64,000 bases of DNA from Corallococcus macrosporus DSM 14697 (GTDB taxonomy: Bacteria; Myxococcota; Myxococcia; Myxococcales; Myxococcaceae), in assembly GCF_002305895.1 (NCBI RefSeq), contig NZ_CP022203.1, positions 2,396,501 through 2,460,500 of the forward strand. The letters are read 5' to 3'. Position 1 is the stretch's first letter, and the number at the start of each line of letters is the position of its first letter. The position numbers and the translations under genes were made by a program. The notes below the pieces were generated by a model. The model ran no database searches. It was not told where the DNA came from and saw nothing but the letters and a program-made list of their open reading frames with translations. Below are positions 1-6,984 of this stretch, piece by piece.

Positions 1-22
1 CAGGACCGGGGCTGAAAAAGGT

Positions 23-265
23 TCAGCCCACCACGACGATGCGGCGCCCCAGCGCCCGCGTCATCTGCGGCGAGGTGAGCTGGGCCAGGACGTCCACCAG
101 CTCGCCGCCGGACGTCTCGAAGGCCGCCGCGATGACCTCGCCCACCGTCAGGTGGGCCTTGCCCGCCGCCGCCCGGGCCCTCTTGGCCGTCCGCCGGAGC
201 GCGGGCATCACCCGCCGCCCCTGCCTGGGAACCGCGCCACTGCTTCGAGTCGTCCGCTTGCCCAT
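23..265 (-). CDS. small basic hypothetical protein
   Basis: An 80-residue protein that I do not recognise. The N-terminal half is rich in Arg and Lys; the C-terminal half (from about residue 35, LTVGEVIAAAFE) looks like a short helical, more hydrophobic segment ending in RRIVVVG. The ATG at 265 is chosen over an upstream in-frame start at 322 because a GGGAGG ribosome-binding site lies a few bases before it on the minus strand. It is transcribed away from the zinc-ribbon membrane protein. Codon use is typical of the window. No signal peptide or known motif is visible; a DNA- or RNA-binding role is only a guess from the basic charge. Confidence 0.6.
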   Translation of the reverse strand: MGKRTTRSSGAVPRQGRRVMPALRRTAKRARAAAGKAHLTVGEVIAAAFETSGGELVDVLAQLTSPQMTRALGRRIVVVG

Positions 266-676
266 GGGTTCCTCCCACCGCACCGAGTTCCGCGGGTGAG
301 TACACCGTGGGTCTGACATCATGCAGTTGGGGTGCCAGCCCCCTGACTACCTGCCCGGTGGGACAATGCCCCTTGTTTCCCAGGCAGAAAGCGGGGTTAA
401 GCAGACAGCCGGCTCGCCGGGTTCACGGCGCTGCCCGGGTATGAATCGTTTCATCGAGCGGTTTCGTTCACTCTGGGCGCAATCTCGACGTTTCGTTCAA
501 CGGCCCGGCTTCGTCACGTGGCTTACAATTCTTGGCACCCAGGTCCAATCTGACCTCGATGTCAGAGTCATGCCTTCCCGTTGAGGTCCGCCTTTCCGGG
601 CGAGGAATCGGGATTGCCTGACAGGGATGTCGTGCCCTCGTGAGCGGCGCGGGCAGTGCGGTATACGCCGGGGGCC
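266..676. other. 411-bp divergent intergenic region
   Basis: This gap separates the small minus-strand gene from the plus-strand zinc-ribbon membrane gene, so both promoters should lie here. A TACAAT hexamer at 524-529 could be a -10 box but has no good -35 partner. Frames crossing the gap lack convincing third-position GC bias or a ribosome-binding site. I see no gene, hairpin or repeat that I can support. Confidence 0.4.
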
Positions 677-1738
677 ATGCCCCAGACTCTCTGTCCGAAC
701 TGCGGCCACAGCCCCATCCCTCGTGGCGCCAGCGCGTGCCCCCGCTGCGGTGAGCCCTTCGACCATCTCCAGTCCCACAAGAAGGTCGGCCGGATGCGGC
801 TGGACCGGCCCATGGTGGAGGCGGACGACGACGCCACGGTGTTCGGCGGGGACCTGGTCACCAGCGCGGTGTCCGCCCATCCGGGCCCGGCGGCGGGCGT
901 GCTGCTGGCCAGCGGCGCGGCCTGGTTCCTCCGCGCGGCGGGCCTGCTGGGCTCGCTGGAGGACCCGTCGTGGACATACGGACTGGTGTGTCTGGACGCG
1001 GTGCTCGCGCTGGTGCTGGTGCTCAACCGCGGGCCCGCGAAGGGGCTGGCGCAGGTGGGCCTGGTGGCGCAGCTCGTGGCCACCGGCTGGCTGGCGCGCG
1101 AGGCGCCGCTGGCGCCGGTCCACGTGGCCTACTTCATCCTCGGGGGGCTCGCGCTGGCCATGGTGGTGGGCGAGCCGGGGCCCATGCGCCGCTACCTGGG
1201 GCTGGGCCTCGGGTTGGGGGCGGCGGTCGCGTCGGCGGGGTTGCTGGCGCTTCCCTCCGCCGGGCTGCCGGGCCGGAGCGTGCGCCAGTCGCTGGTGGGC
1301 AGTGAGCTGGGCTACCGGCTGGAGCTGCCCGCGGGGTGGGGGCAGCTCACGCGCGAGCAGCTCGCGCCGCACCTGGTGTTGCCCGCGTCCACGTTGCACG
1401 GCGGCGGCGTGGGCTTCGGAGACGCGGCGCGGGGGCGCTTCGGCCTGCTCTGGGTGGAGCGCGCCAGGGGCAGGGCGGCGGCCGCGGGGTGCAAGGGGTT
1501 GCTCCAGGCGCTGGGGGGCACCTTGGGTGAGGCGCTGTCATTGCCCGCGCCCCCGGCGTTGGGGAGCCGGGCCACCGTGCATCCGCTGCGGACGTCCGGC
1601 GGCGCGGAGGGCACGCTGGCCTGTGGGGTGCTGGCGGACGGGCGGCTCGTGGGGCTGGCGGTGGTGAGCGCCCAGGCGAGTGGCGGCGCGGACGAGGGGG
1701 CGTTCACGACGGTGGGCGCGGGACTCGCGTTGCAGTAA
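677..1738 (+). CDS. zinc-ribbon multi-pass membrane protein
   Basis: A 353-residue protein of unknown function. Residues 6-24 form a zinc ribbon (CPNC at 6-9 and CPRC at 21-24). About five hydrophobic segments follow (near 72-92, 98-115, 118-135, 142-160 and 165-190), then a soluble C-terminal domain of about 155 residues that begins with GYRLELPAGW, a phrase seen at the start of stress-response or lipoprotein-like beta domains. The ATG at 677 begins directly with the zinc ribbon; an upstream start at 656 would only add six residues. The downstream DHH gene begins 13 bases after the stop, so they may be co-transcribed. The zinc-ribbon-plus-membrane layout is common in myxobacterial proteins of unknown role. 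Confidence 0.75.
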   Translation: MPQTLCPNCGHSPIPRGASACPRCGEPFDHLQSHKKVGRMRLDRPMVEADDDATVFGGDLVTSAVSAHPGPAAGVLLASGAAWFLRAAGLLGSLEDPSWTYGLVCLDAVLALVLVLNRGPAKGLAQVGLVAQLVATGWLAREAPLAPVHVAYFILGGLALAMVVGEPGPMRRYLGLGLGLGAAVASAGLLALPSAGLPGRSVRQSLVGSELGYRLELPAGWGQLTREQLAPHLVLPASTLHGGGVGFGDAARGRFGLLWVERARGRAAAAGCKGLLQALGGTLGEALSLPAPPALGSRATVHPLRTSGGAEGTLACGVLADGRLVGLAVVSAQASGGADEGAFTTVGAGLALQ

Positions 1739-1751
1739 GGGGCACGTCGTC

Positions 1752-2714
1752 ATGAACGTCCAGGTCCTCTTCCACGATAGCTGCTTCGACGGCGCCGCCA
1801 GCGCGGCCGTGTTCTCCCGCTTCTACCGGGAGCGCATCCGGCCGGACGCGGCCTTCCGGTACCTCGGGCTGAACCACAAGCCGGGCGCCGAGGGCATCGA
1901 CCCGGCCGTGTTCACCGGCGAGGAGAACGTCATCGTCGACTTCCGCTACAGCCAGGACGCGCGGCTCACGTGGTGGTTCGACCACCACGCCTCCGCCTTC
2001 CAGCAGCCGGGGGACGAGGCGCACTTCCGCGCGGACACTAGCGGGCGCAAGTTCCACGACGCGCACCGCAAGAGCTGCACGAAGTACCTGGCCGACGTGG
2101 CCCGGGAGCGCTTCGGCTGGGACGCCTCGCCCATGGCGGAGCTCATCCACTGGGCGGAAATCATCGACGGGGCGCAGTTCCCCTCGCCCCAGATGGCGGT
2201 GGCGCTGGAGGAGCCCGCGCTGCGCATCATGACGGTGCTGGAGGCCAACAAGGACCCGGCGCTCATCCCCGAGGTCATCCGCCGCATGCAGTCGGAGTCG
2301 CTGGCGGACCTCGCCGCCTCGCCGCTCATCGCCACGCCGCTGGCGCCGCTGCTGGCGCGTCACCAGGCGAACATCGAGCGGGTGCGCGCCCGCGCCCGCT
2401 ACGAGCGCGGCGTCGTCTTCTTCGACCTGGTGGACGAAGGCGTGGACAGCCTCAACAAGTTCATCGCGTACGCGCTGTACCCGGACGCGCGCTACACGCT
2501 GTGGGTGGGGAAGGGCGCCTCGCGGGCCAAGGTGTCCATCGGCTCCAACCCGTGGAAGCCGGAGCTGCGGCGGCATGACTTGTCCGCCATCGCCGGGCGC
2601 TACGGCGGCGGCGGGCACCCGGTGGTGGCCGCGGTGAGTTTCAAGGCGGACCAGGCCGACAAGGCGCGCGCGGCCTACGCGGAGATCCTGGCGGAGCTGT
2701 CCTCCGACGCGTGA
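1752..2714 (+). CDS. DHH-family phosphoesterase
   Basis: A 320-residue phosphoesterase of the DHH/DHHA1 superfamily, which includes nanoRNases, cyclic-dinucleotide phosphodiesterases and RecJ. Visible metal-binding motifs are HDSCFDG (residues 8-14, Asp9 and Asp13), the Asp of IVDF (about 63) and FDHH (77-80). The DHHA1 substrate-binding loop GGGGHP is near residue 285. The two domains together match the length of NrnA/PDE-like enzymes. The substrate cannot be read from sequence; short RNA oligomers, pAp or a cyclic dinucleotide are all possible. The ATG at 1752 is chosen because homology begins at once with MNVQVLFHDSC. It faces maf, which ends 12 bases downstream on the other strand. Confidence 0.85.
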   Translation: MNVQVLFHDSCFDGAASAAVFSRFYRERIRPDAAFRYLGLNHKPGAEGIDPAVFTGEENVIVDFRYSQDARLTWWFDHHASAFQQPGDEAHFRADTSGRKFHDAHRKSCTKYLADVARERFGWDASPMAELIHWAEIIDGAQFPSPQMAVALEEPALRIMTVLEANKDPALIPEVIRRMQSESLADLAASPLIATPLAPLLARHQANIERVRARARYERGVVFFDLVDEGVDSLNKFIAYALYPDARYTLWVGKGASRAKVSIGSNPWKPELRRHDLSAIAGRYGGGGHPVVAAVSFKADQADKARAAYAEILAELSSDA

Positions 2715-2725
2715 CGGCGCGGGCG

Positions 2726-3307
2726 TCAGCGGCGCTCGAAGAAGGGGAAGCCCGCCCGCCGCAGCAGGCGCACCACCGTCGTCATGGGCAGGCCCTGCAC
2801 GTTGGCGCGGTCACCTTCGAGCCGCTCCAGCAGGGCCTGTCCGGCCTCCTCCACGCGGTAGCTGCCGCAGCAGCCCTCCCATTCGTTGAGGTCGAGGTAG
2901 CGCTCCAGCTCCTCCGCCGTCACCGCGTAGAAGGTCAGCCGCGCCGTCTCCACGGCCTCGTGCACCTGCCCGCCCGGGCCCAGCAGGCACACCCCGGTGT
3001 GGATGGCGTGGGTGTTGCCCACGAGCTTGCGCAGTTGCTCGCGCGCCGCGCTCCGGTCCTCGGGCTTGGAGAGGACTTCGCCTCCCACCTCGACGAGCTG
3101 GTCCGCGCCCAGCACCCAGGCGGCGGGGTGCCGCTGGTGCACCGCGCGGGCCTTGCGCGCCGCGAGCTCCCGCACCGCGTCGGTGACGGACACGCTCGGA
3201 GACACCACCTCGTCCACGCCGGGGGCCTCGGCGCGGTAGGCCAGCCCCAGGCCATCCATCAAGGCCCGCCGGGCGCTCGACGTGGAGGCCAGAATCAATT
3301 CGCTCAT
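2726..3307 (-). CDS. maf: Maf-like nucleotide pyrophosphatase
   Basis: A 193-residue Maf/YhdE-family protein. These enzymes hydrolyse nucleoside triphosphates, especially modified or wrong bases (dTTP, UTP, m7GTP), to monophosphate and pyrophosphate in the cytoplasm. The N-terminal signature ASTSSARR (residues 8-15) stands for the usual ASxSPRR, the catalytic Asp is in VLGADQ, and the KP of LSKPED and the C-terminal NVQGLP follow the family pattern. The usual LSG is LVG and the usual DT is DQ, so the substrate may differ from the dTTP/UTP type. It is divergent from the TPR-zincin lipoprotein across about 110 bases. Confidence 0.88.
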   Translation of the reverse strand: MSELILASTSSARRALMDGLGLAYRAEAPGVDEVVSPSVSVTDAVRELAARKARAVHQRHPAAWVLGADQLVEVGGEVLSKPEDRSAAREQLRKLVGNTHAIHTGVCLLGPGGQVHEAVETARLTFYAVTAEELERYLDLNEWEGCCGSYRVEEAGQALLERLEGDRANVQGLPMTTVVRLLRRAGFPFFERR

Positions 3308-3416
3308 GGGGGCAACCTAATGCAGGGCGGGGCGGGTGGGTGTCCGGCGGTGTCGGCAAGCGGGCGTGCACGTCTCGGCTTCCCGCCCACGGGGTGATGC
3401 CGTACCCTGGCGGCCC

Positions 3417-4640
3417 ATGTCGCGGCGCGGTCTGCTCGCCTTCTGCCTTCTCCTCACTGCCTGCAAGCGCGGCGCTCCGGCCTCCGAAGCGCCGGACGCC
3501 TCCAGTCCCGCCGTGAGCGCGCCCGCCCCCGGGGCGCCCACCGCCAGCGTGCGCCCCGCGCCGCCGCCCGAGGACGCCACCCACCGCGTGCAACCGCTGG
3601 CCGTGTGCCGCGCGGATGGCGCGGCCCCGCTGGACGCATCGCGTCGCTACTTCGAGGAGGGGCGCTTCGAGGAGGCGCTGTCCTGCGCCGCCCAGGCCGC
3701 CGCGCTGGAGCCGGACCTGGCCGCCGCCCACGCGGAGCGAGGCGTCTCGCTGGCCGCCCTGGGCCGGGAGGCGGAGGCGCAGCTCGCCTACGCGCGGGCG
3801 CTGGCCATCGACCCGGGGGACCCCTCCGCGCTGCTGGGCTCGGCGCACCTGTACGCCGTGCAGCTCCCGTCCACCCGGGAGCGGGACGAGCTGGGCGCCC
3901 TCTACGCGGAGCGTGGCCTGTCCCAGCCGGGCACGCCCCCGGAGCTGATTCCGCACCTCGCGCTGGTGGCGGCCATGGCCTTCAATGATTTGGGGCAGGC
4001 GGAGGCCTCGCTGGCGCACGCCGCCATCGTCCTCGCGCGCAACCCCGGCAGCCGCGAGGCCCTCTACGAGCGCGCCCTGGCCCTCTTCGAGCTGTGCCGC
4101 TTCCGCGAGGCCCGCGCCACCTTCGCCAGCCTGGTGGACGACCCGGAGCGCGCCGCGCACGCCCACCACCACCTGGGCCTGCTGCTGGAGCGCGAGGGCA
4201 AGTGGAAGCAGGCGCAGGTCCACTTCGACAAGGCGCGCGCGCTGGCGCCGGAGGACTTCCCCGAGCCGCCGCTGCCCCCGGAGGAGGCCTTCCGCGCGGA
4301 GGTGGTGAAGGCCGTCGCCGCGCTGCCCGAGGACATGCGCGGGGACCTGGACGGCGTGCCCGTCACCGCGGAGGAGCTGCCCGCGGACGCGGACCTGCTG
4401 GCCAACCAGCCGCCCTTGTCGCCCACGATTCTGGGCCTGTTCCGGGGCCCGCCGCTGGCCGAGCCCTGTGACGGCTCCGAGGTGCCGTGCCGCTCCGTGG
4501 TGCTCTACCGCCGCAACCTGGCGCGCGCCGTCCGGACGCCCGACGAGCTTCGCGAGCAGATCCGCGTGACGTTGCTGCACGAAATCGGGCACCTTCGCGG
4601 CGAGGACGACGAAGAACTGGCCGCTCGCGGCCTGGAGTGA
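3417..4640 (+). CDS. TPR lipoprotein with C-terminal minimal zincin domain
   Basis: A 407-residue predicted lipoprotein. The N-terminus (MSRRGLLAFCLLLTAC) is a lipoprotein signal with Cys16 as the likely lipidated residue, followed by a Pro/Ala-rich linker. Residues about 75-300 hold tetratricopeptide-type helical repeats (for example RYFEEGRFEEALSCAAQAA). The last hundred residues match the minimal zinc-peptidase family (zincin-like, PF06262 type) and end with TLLHEIGHLRGEDDEEL, with ligands His388, Glu389 and His392. The minimal zincin is normally a stand-alone cytoplasmic protein of about 110-140 residues, so a lipid-anchored TPR fusion is unusual. It may be a periplasmic peptidase with a protein-binding arm. 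The next gene starts 6 bases downstream. Confidence 0.82.
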   Translation: MSRRGLLAFCLLLTACKRGAPASEAPDASSPAVSAPAPGAPTASVRPAPPPEDATHRVQPLAVCRADGAAPLDASRRYFEEGRFEEALSCAAQAAALEPDLAAAHAERGVSLAALGREAEAQLAYARALAIDPGDPSALLGSAHLYAVQLPSTRERDELGALYAERGLSQPGTPPELIPHLALVAAMAFNDLGQAEASLAHAAIVLARNPGSREALYERALALFELCRFREARATFASLVDDPERAAHAHHHLGLLLEREGKWKQAQVHFDKARALAPEDFPEPPLPPEEAFRAEVVKAVAALPEDMRGDLDGVPVTAEELPADADLLANQPPLSPTILGLFRGPPLAEPCDGSEVPCRSVVLYRRNLARAVRTPDELREQIRVTLLHEIGHLRGEDDEELAARGLE

Positions 4641-4645
4641 GCCTG

Positions 4646-5833
4646 ATGCCCCCCCAAGCAGCCCTGCCCGTCGCGCGTGTCACCCCCAAGGGGGCGCGCT
4701 CGCTGCGGCACTTCAATCCCTGGGTGTACCGCACCGAAATCGCCGCCCCGCCCGACGTGAAGGGCCCCGGCGCCGTGGTGCTGGTGGTGGACGCCCAGGG
4801 CAACCCCATTGGCCAGGCCCTCTACGCCCGCCGCTCGCCCCTGGCGCTGCGCCTGCTGACGCGCAAGGGCCCCGCCGACGAGCCGGTGGACGACGCCTTC
4901 TTCCGCCGCCGGCTGGAGGCGGCCCTGGCGCGCCGGGCGTACCTCTCCCACCGGGACGGGCTGCGCCTGGTGCACGGCGAGGCGGACCAGCTCCCGGGCC
5001 TCTTCGTGGACCGCTACGGCAAGGGCCTCACGCTCCAGACGCTCTCGGAGGGCATGGACGCGCGCAAGGAGACGCTGGCGAGGATGCTGGTGGAGCTCAC
5101 CGGCGCCACCCACGTCATGTGCCGGGACGACGCCTCCGGCCGTGACTTCGAGGGCCTGCCCCGCGAGGCGCGCCTGCTGCACGGCGAGGGCGCCGCGCGC
5201 TTCACCTACCACGAGGGGGAGAACCGCTTCGAGGTGGACCTCCAGGGCGACATGAAGACGGGCGCCTTCCTGGACCAGGTGGACAACCACCTGCGCGCCG
5301 GGGAGCTGGCGCGCGGTGACGCGCTGGACCTCTTCAGCTACCACGGCGGCTTCGCGCTCTCGCTGTCGCGCACCTGCACGTCGGTGCTGGCGGTGGAGCA
5401 GGACGAGAAGGCCGCCGCGCGCGCCAGGGCCAACGCCGAGGCCAACGGCCGCGCCAACGTCACCGTGGAGCACGCCAACGCCTTCGACGTGCTGCGCCGC
5501 TTCGACACCGGCGGGCGCCGCTTCGACACCGTGGTGTTGGACCCGCCCGGGCTGGCCAAGCGCCGCGAGGGCCTGGCCACCGCGCTGCGCGCCTACCATG
5601 AGCTGAACCTGCGCGCCTTCCGCTGCCTCAAGCCGGACGGGCTGCTCGTCACCTGCTCCTGCTCCGGCAAGCTGGACCGCGCCGCCTTCGAGCAGATGGT
5701 GCTGGCGGCCGCCGCGGATGCGAAGCGGCCGGTGCAGATTCTGGAGCGGCGGGGCGCGGGGCTGGACCACCCGGTGCTGGCCGGGCTGCCGGAGACGGAG
5801 TACCTGAAGGCCCTCTACGTGCGCGCCCTCTAG
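4646..5833 (+). CDS. class I rRNA large-subunit methyltransferase, RlmI-like
   Basis: A 395-residue SAM-dependent RNA methyltransferase of the RlmI/YccW family (m5C on 23S rRNA in E. coli). An N-terminal PUA-like domain (about 10-85) begins with PKGARSLRHFNPWVY; a Rossmann domain follows with LDLFSYHGGFALSLS as the SAM-binding motif, VLAVEQDE as motif II, and VLDPPGLAK and CSCSGKL as the catalytic motifs, the second carrying the likely catalytic Cys. The length fits RlmI (about 396). The ATG at 4646 lies 6 bases after the TPR-zincin gene, suggesting co-transcription. Whether the target is C1962 or another base cannot be told from sequence. Confidence 0.85.
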   Translation: MPPQAALPVARVTPKGARSLRHFNPWVYRTEIAAPPDVKGPGAVVLVVDAQGNPIGQALYARRSPLALRLLTRKGPADEPVDDAFFRRRLEAALARRAYLSHRDGLRLVHGEADQLPGLFVDRYGKGLTLQTLSEGMDARKETLARMLVELTGATHVMCRDDASGRDFEGLPREARLLHGEGAARFTYHEGENRFEVDLQGDMKTGAFLDQVDNHLRAGELARGDALDLFSYHGGFALSLSRTCTSVLAVEQDEKAAARARANAEANGRANVTVEHANAFDVLRRFDTGGRRFDTVVLDPPGLAKRREGLATALRAYHELNLRAFRCLKPDGLLVTCSCSGKLDRAAFEQMVLAAAADAKRPVQILERRGAGLDHPVLAGLPETEYLKALYVRAL

Positions 5834-5857
5834 TGAGAAGCGGGGTGGGGCTGGGGC

Positions 5858-6364
5858 CTACGGAATCCCCAGCTCCTTGCGCAGCCGGCCCACGACCTTG
5901 AAGTACTCCGTCCGCGGGAAGGGGACGTTGAGGATGTGGAAGTCCTTCTTGGCCAGGCCCACGCAGCCGAAGCAGTAGTTGCAGTCCTGCAGGTTGCGGC
6001 ACAGCACCAGGTACGCGCTGGTGGAGCAGTTCTCGCTCTGGACGCAGTACGCGCACGCGTTGCAGCTCTTGCAGTCCACGCAGTGCGAGCAGTTGTTGCA
6101 CAGCTCGCACCGCGTGCAGTGCGTGCACGTGAAGCAGCTGTCGCAGTCCTTGCAGAACATGCAGTTGGCGCAGCGCTGGCAGCCCTCGCACGCGTAGGAG
6201 CCGGGGTTGCCCGGGTCGGCCGCGAAGCTCTTGGCCAGTCTCTGGAACTGCTCCAGGAACTCCCGCTTGCCCAGGGTGGACACCAGCTCACGCGCCGCCT
6301 TCTCCTGCGCGACCAGGTCCGCCTTGTCTGGCCGCGTTCCTTTGTCCTTCACCACCTGGGACAC
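5858..6364 (-). CDS. cysteine-rich protein with period-3 Cys repeat
   Basis: A 168-residue soluble protein of unknown function. An N-terminal charged helical part (1-55) precedes a striking core in which Cys occurs at every third residue from 59 to 107: seventeen cysteines, each separated by exactly two residues (for example CEGCQRCANCMFC). Five more follow at 113, 122, 128, 131 and 134. The last 35 residues are ordinary (KDFHILNVPFPRTEYF). There is no signal peptide, so the cysteines are probably reduced in the cytoplasm and could bind metal; a stacked helical fold with a cysteine ladder is another possibility. I recall similar myxobacterial proteins carrying unhelpful names such as CaiB/BaiF, which this is not. 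It lies 7 bases downstream of the small lipoprotein gene on the same strand. Confidence 0.8.
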   Translation of the reverse strand: MSQVVKDKGTRPDKADLVAQEKAARELVSTLGKREFLEQFQRLAKSFAADPGNPGSYACEGCQRCANCMFCKDCDSCFTCTHCTRCELCNNCSHCVDCKSCNACAYCVQSENCSTSAYLVLCRNLQDCNYCFGCVGLAKKDFHILNVPFPRTEYFKVVGRLRKELGIP

Positions 6365-6371
6365 TCCTTCA

Positions 6372-6950
6372 TCAGTTCGGACCGGGCCTCAGGCGGGCCA
6401 GTCCCGCGAGGTCGATGCCGCGCGCCACCCGGCGCACCTCCACCGTACCCGGAAATCCCCGGCTGGTGACGGCAACCACGTAGCGGCCCCCCACCAGGAG
6501 GTTCGCCTCGGCCACGGACTCCTCAGCGTCGTACCGCACGAAGCCCACGGCATCGTCCAGGTGGATGGGGGCGGAGGGGTCACTGGCCGCCTTGCCCCGG
6601 GAGCGCTCCGCGGCCTCTTGAATGGCCTTGCCAATCCGCTCCCCCATGGTGGTGTCCACGATGCGCACCTTCACCTCGCGCCCCTCACCCCGGGTGTAGC
6701 GCCGCTCCGCCTCGGAGACGGAGACGTCGCCGTACTTCCCGGTGGAGCCCTGGGTGTGCGCCACCGTGAAGCCGTCCAGCCGCTCTGGGAGGAAGGGGGA
6801 GAGTTGCTTGAAGTACACGCAGGGCGCGCGCTCCGCCGCCACCACGGGTGTCACCTCCGGGGGCGAGCCGGACTCGCCAACGCAGCCGGTGGTGCCCAGG
6901 ACGAATGCGAGCAGAGCGCCAGGGCGCCTGGGGAAAAAAGAGTCGCGCAC
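6372..6950 (-). CDS. small predicted lipoprotein
   Basis: About 192 residues when started at the GTG at 6950, which gives a short basic N-terminus, a hydrophobic stretch (ALLAFVLGTTGC) and a Cys as a possible lipid-attachment site. The lipobox is weak because Thr fills the -3 and -2 positions. The mature part contains GFTVAHTQGSTGKYGDVSV and a C-terminal WD-free beta-rich segment; I recognise no family. The start is uncertain: the frame stays open upstream into the helicase gene on the other strand, and no strong ribosome-binding site is visible. It is divergent from uvrD with only about 34 bases between start codons, and probably co-transcribed with the period-3 cysteine gene. Confidence 0.62.
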   Translation of the reverse strand: MRDSFFPRRPGALLAFVLGTTGCVGESGSPPEVTPVVAAERAPCVYFKQLSPFLPERLDGFTVAHTQGSTGKYGDVSVSEAERRYTRGEGREVKVRIVDTTMGERIGKAIQEAAERSRGKAASDPSAPIHLDDAVGFVRYDAEESVAEANLLVGGRYVVAVTSRGFPGTVEVRRVARGIDLAGLARLRPGPN

Positions 6951-6984
6951 GAACGAATCAAAGGGTATCCCCGCCCCGCGCGCA

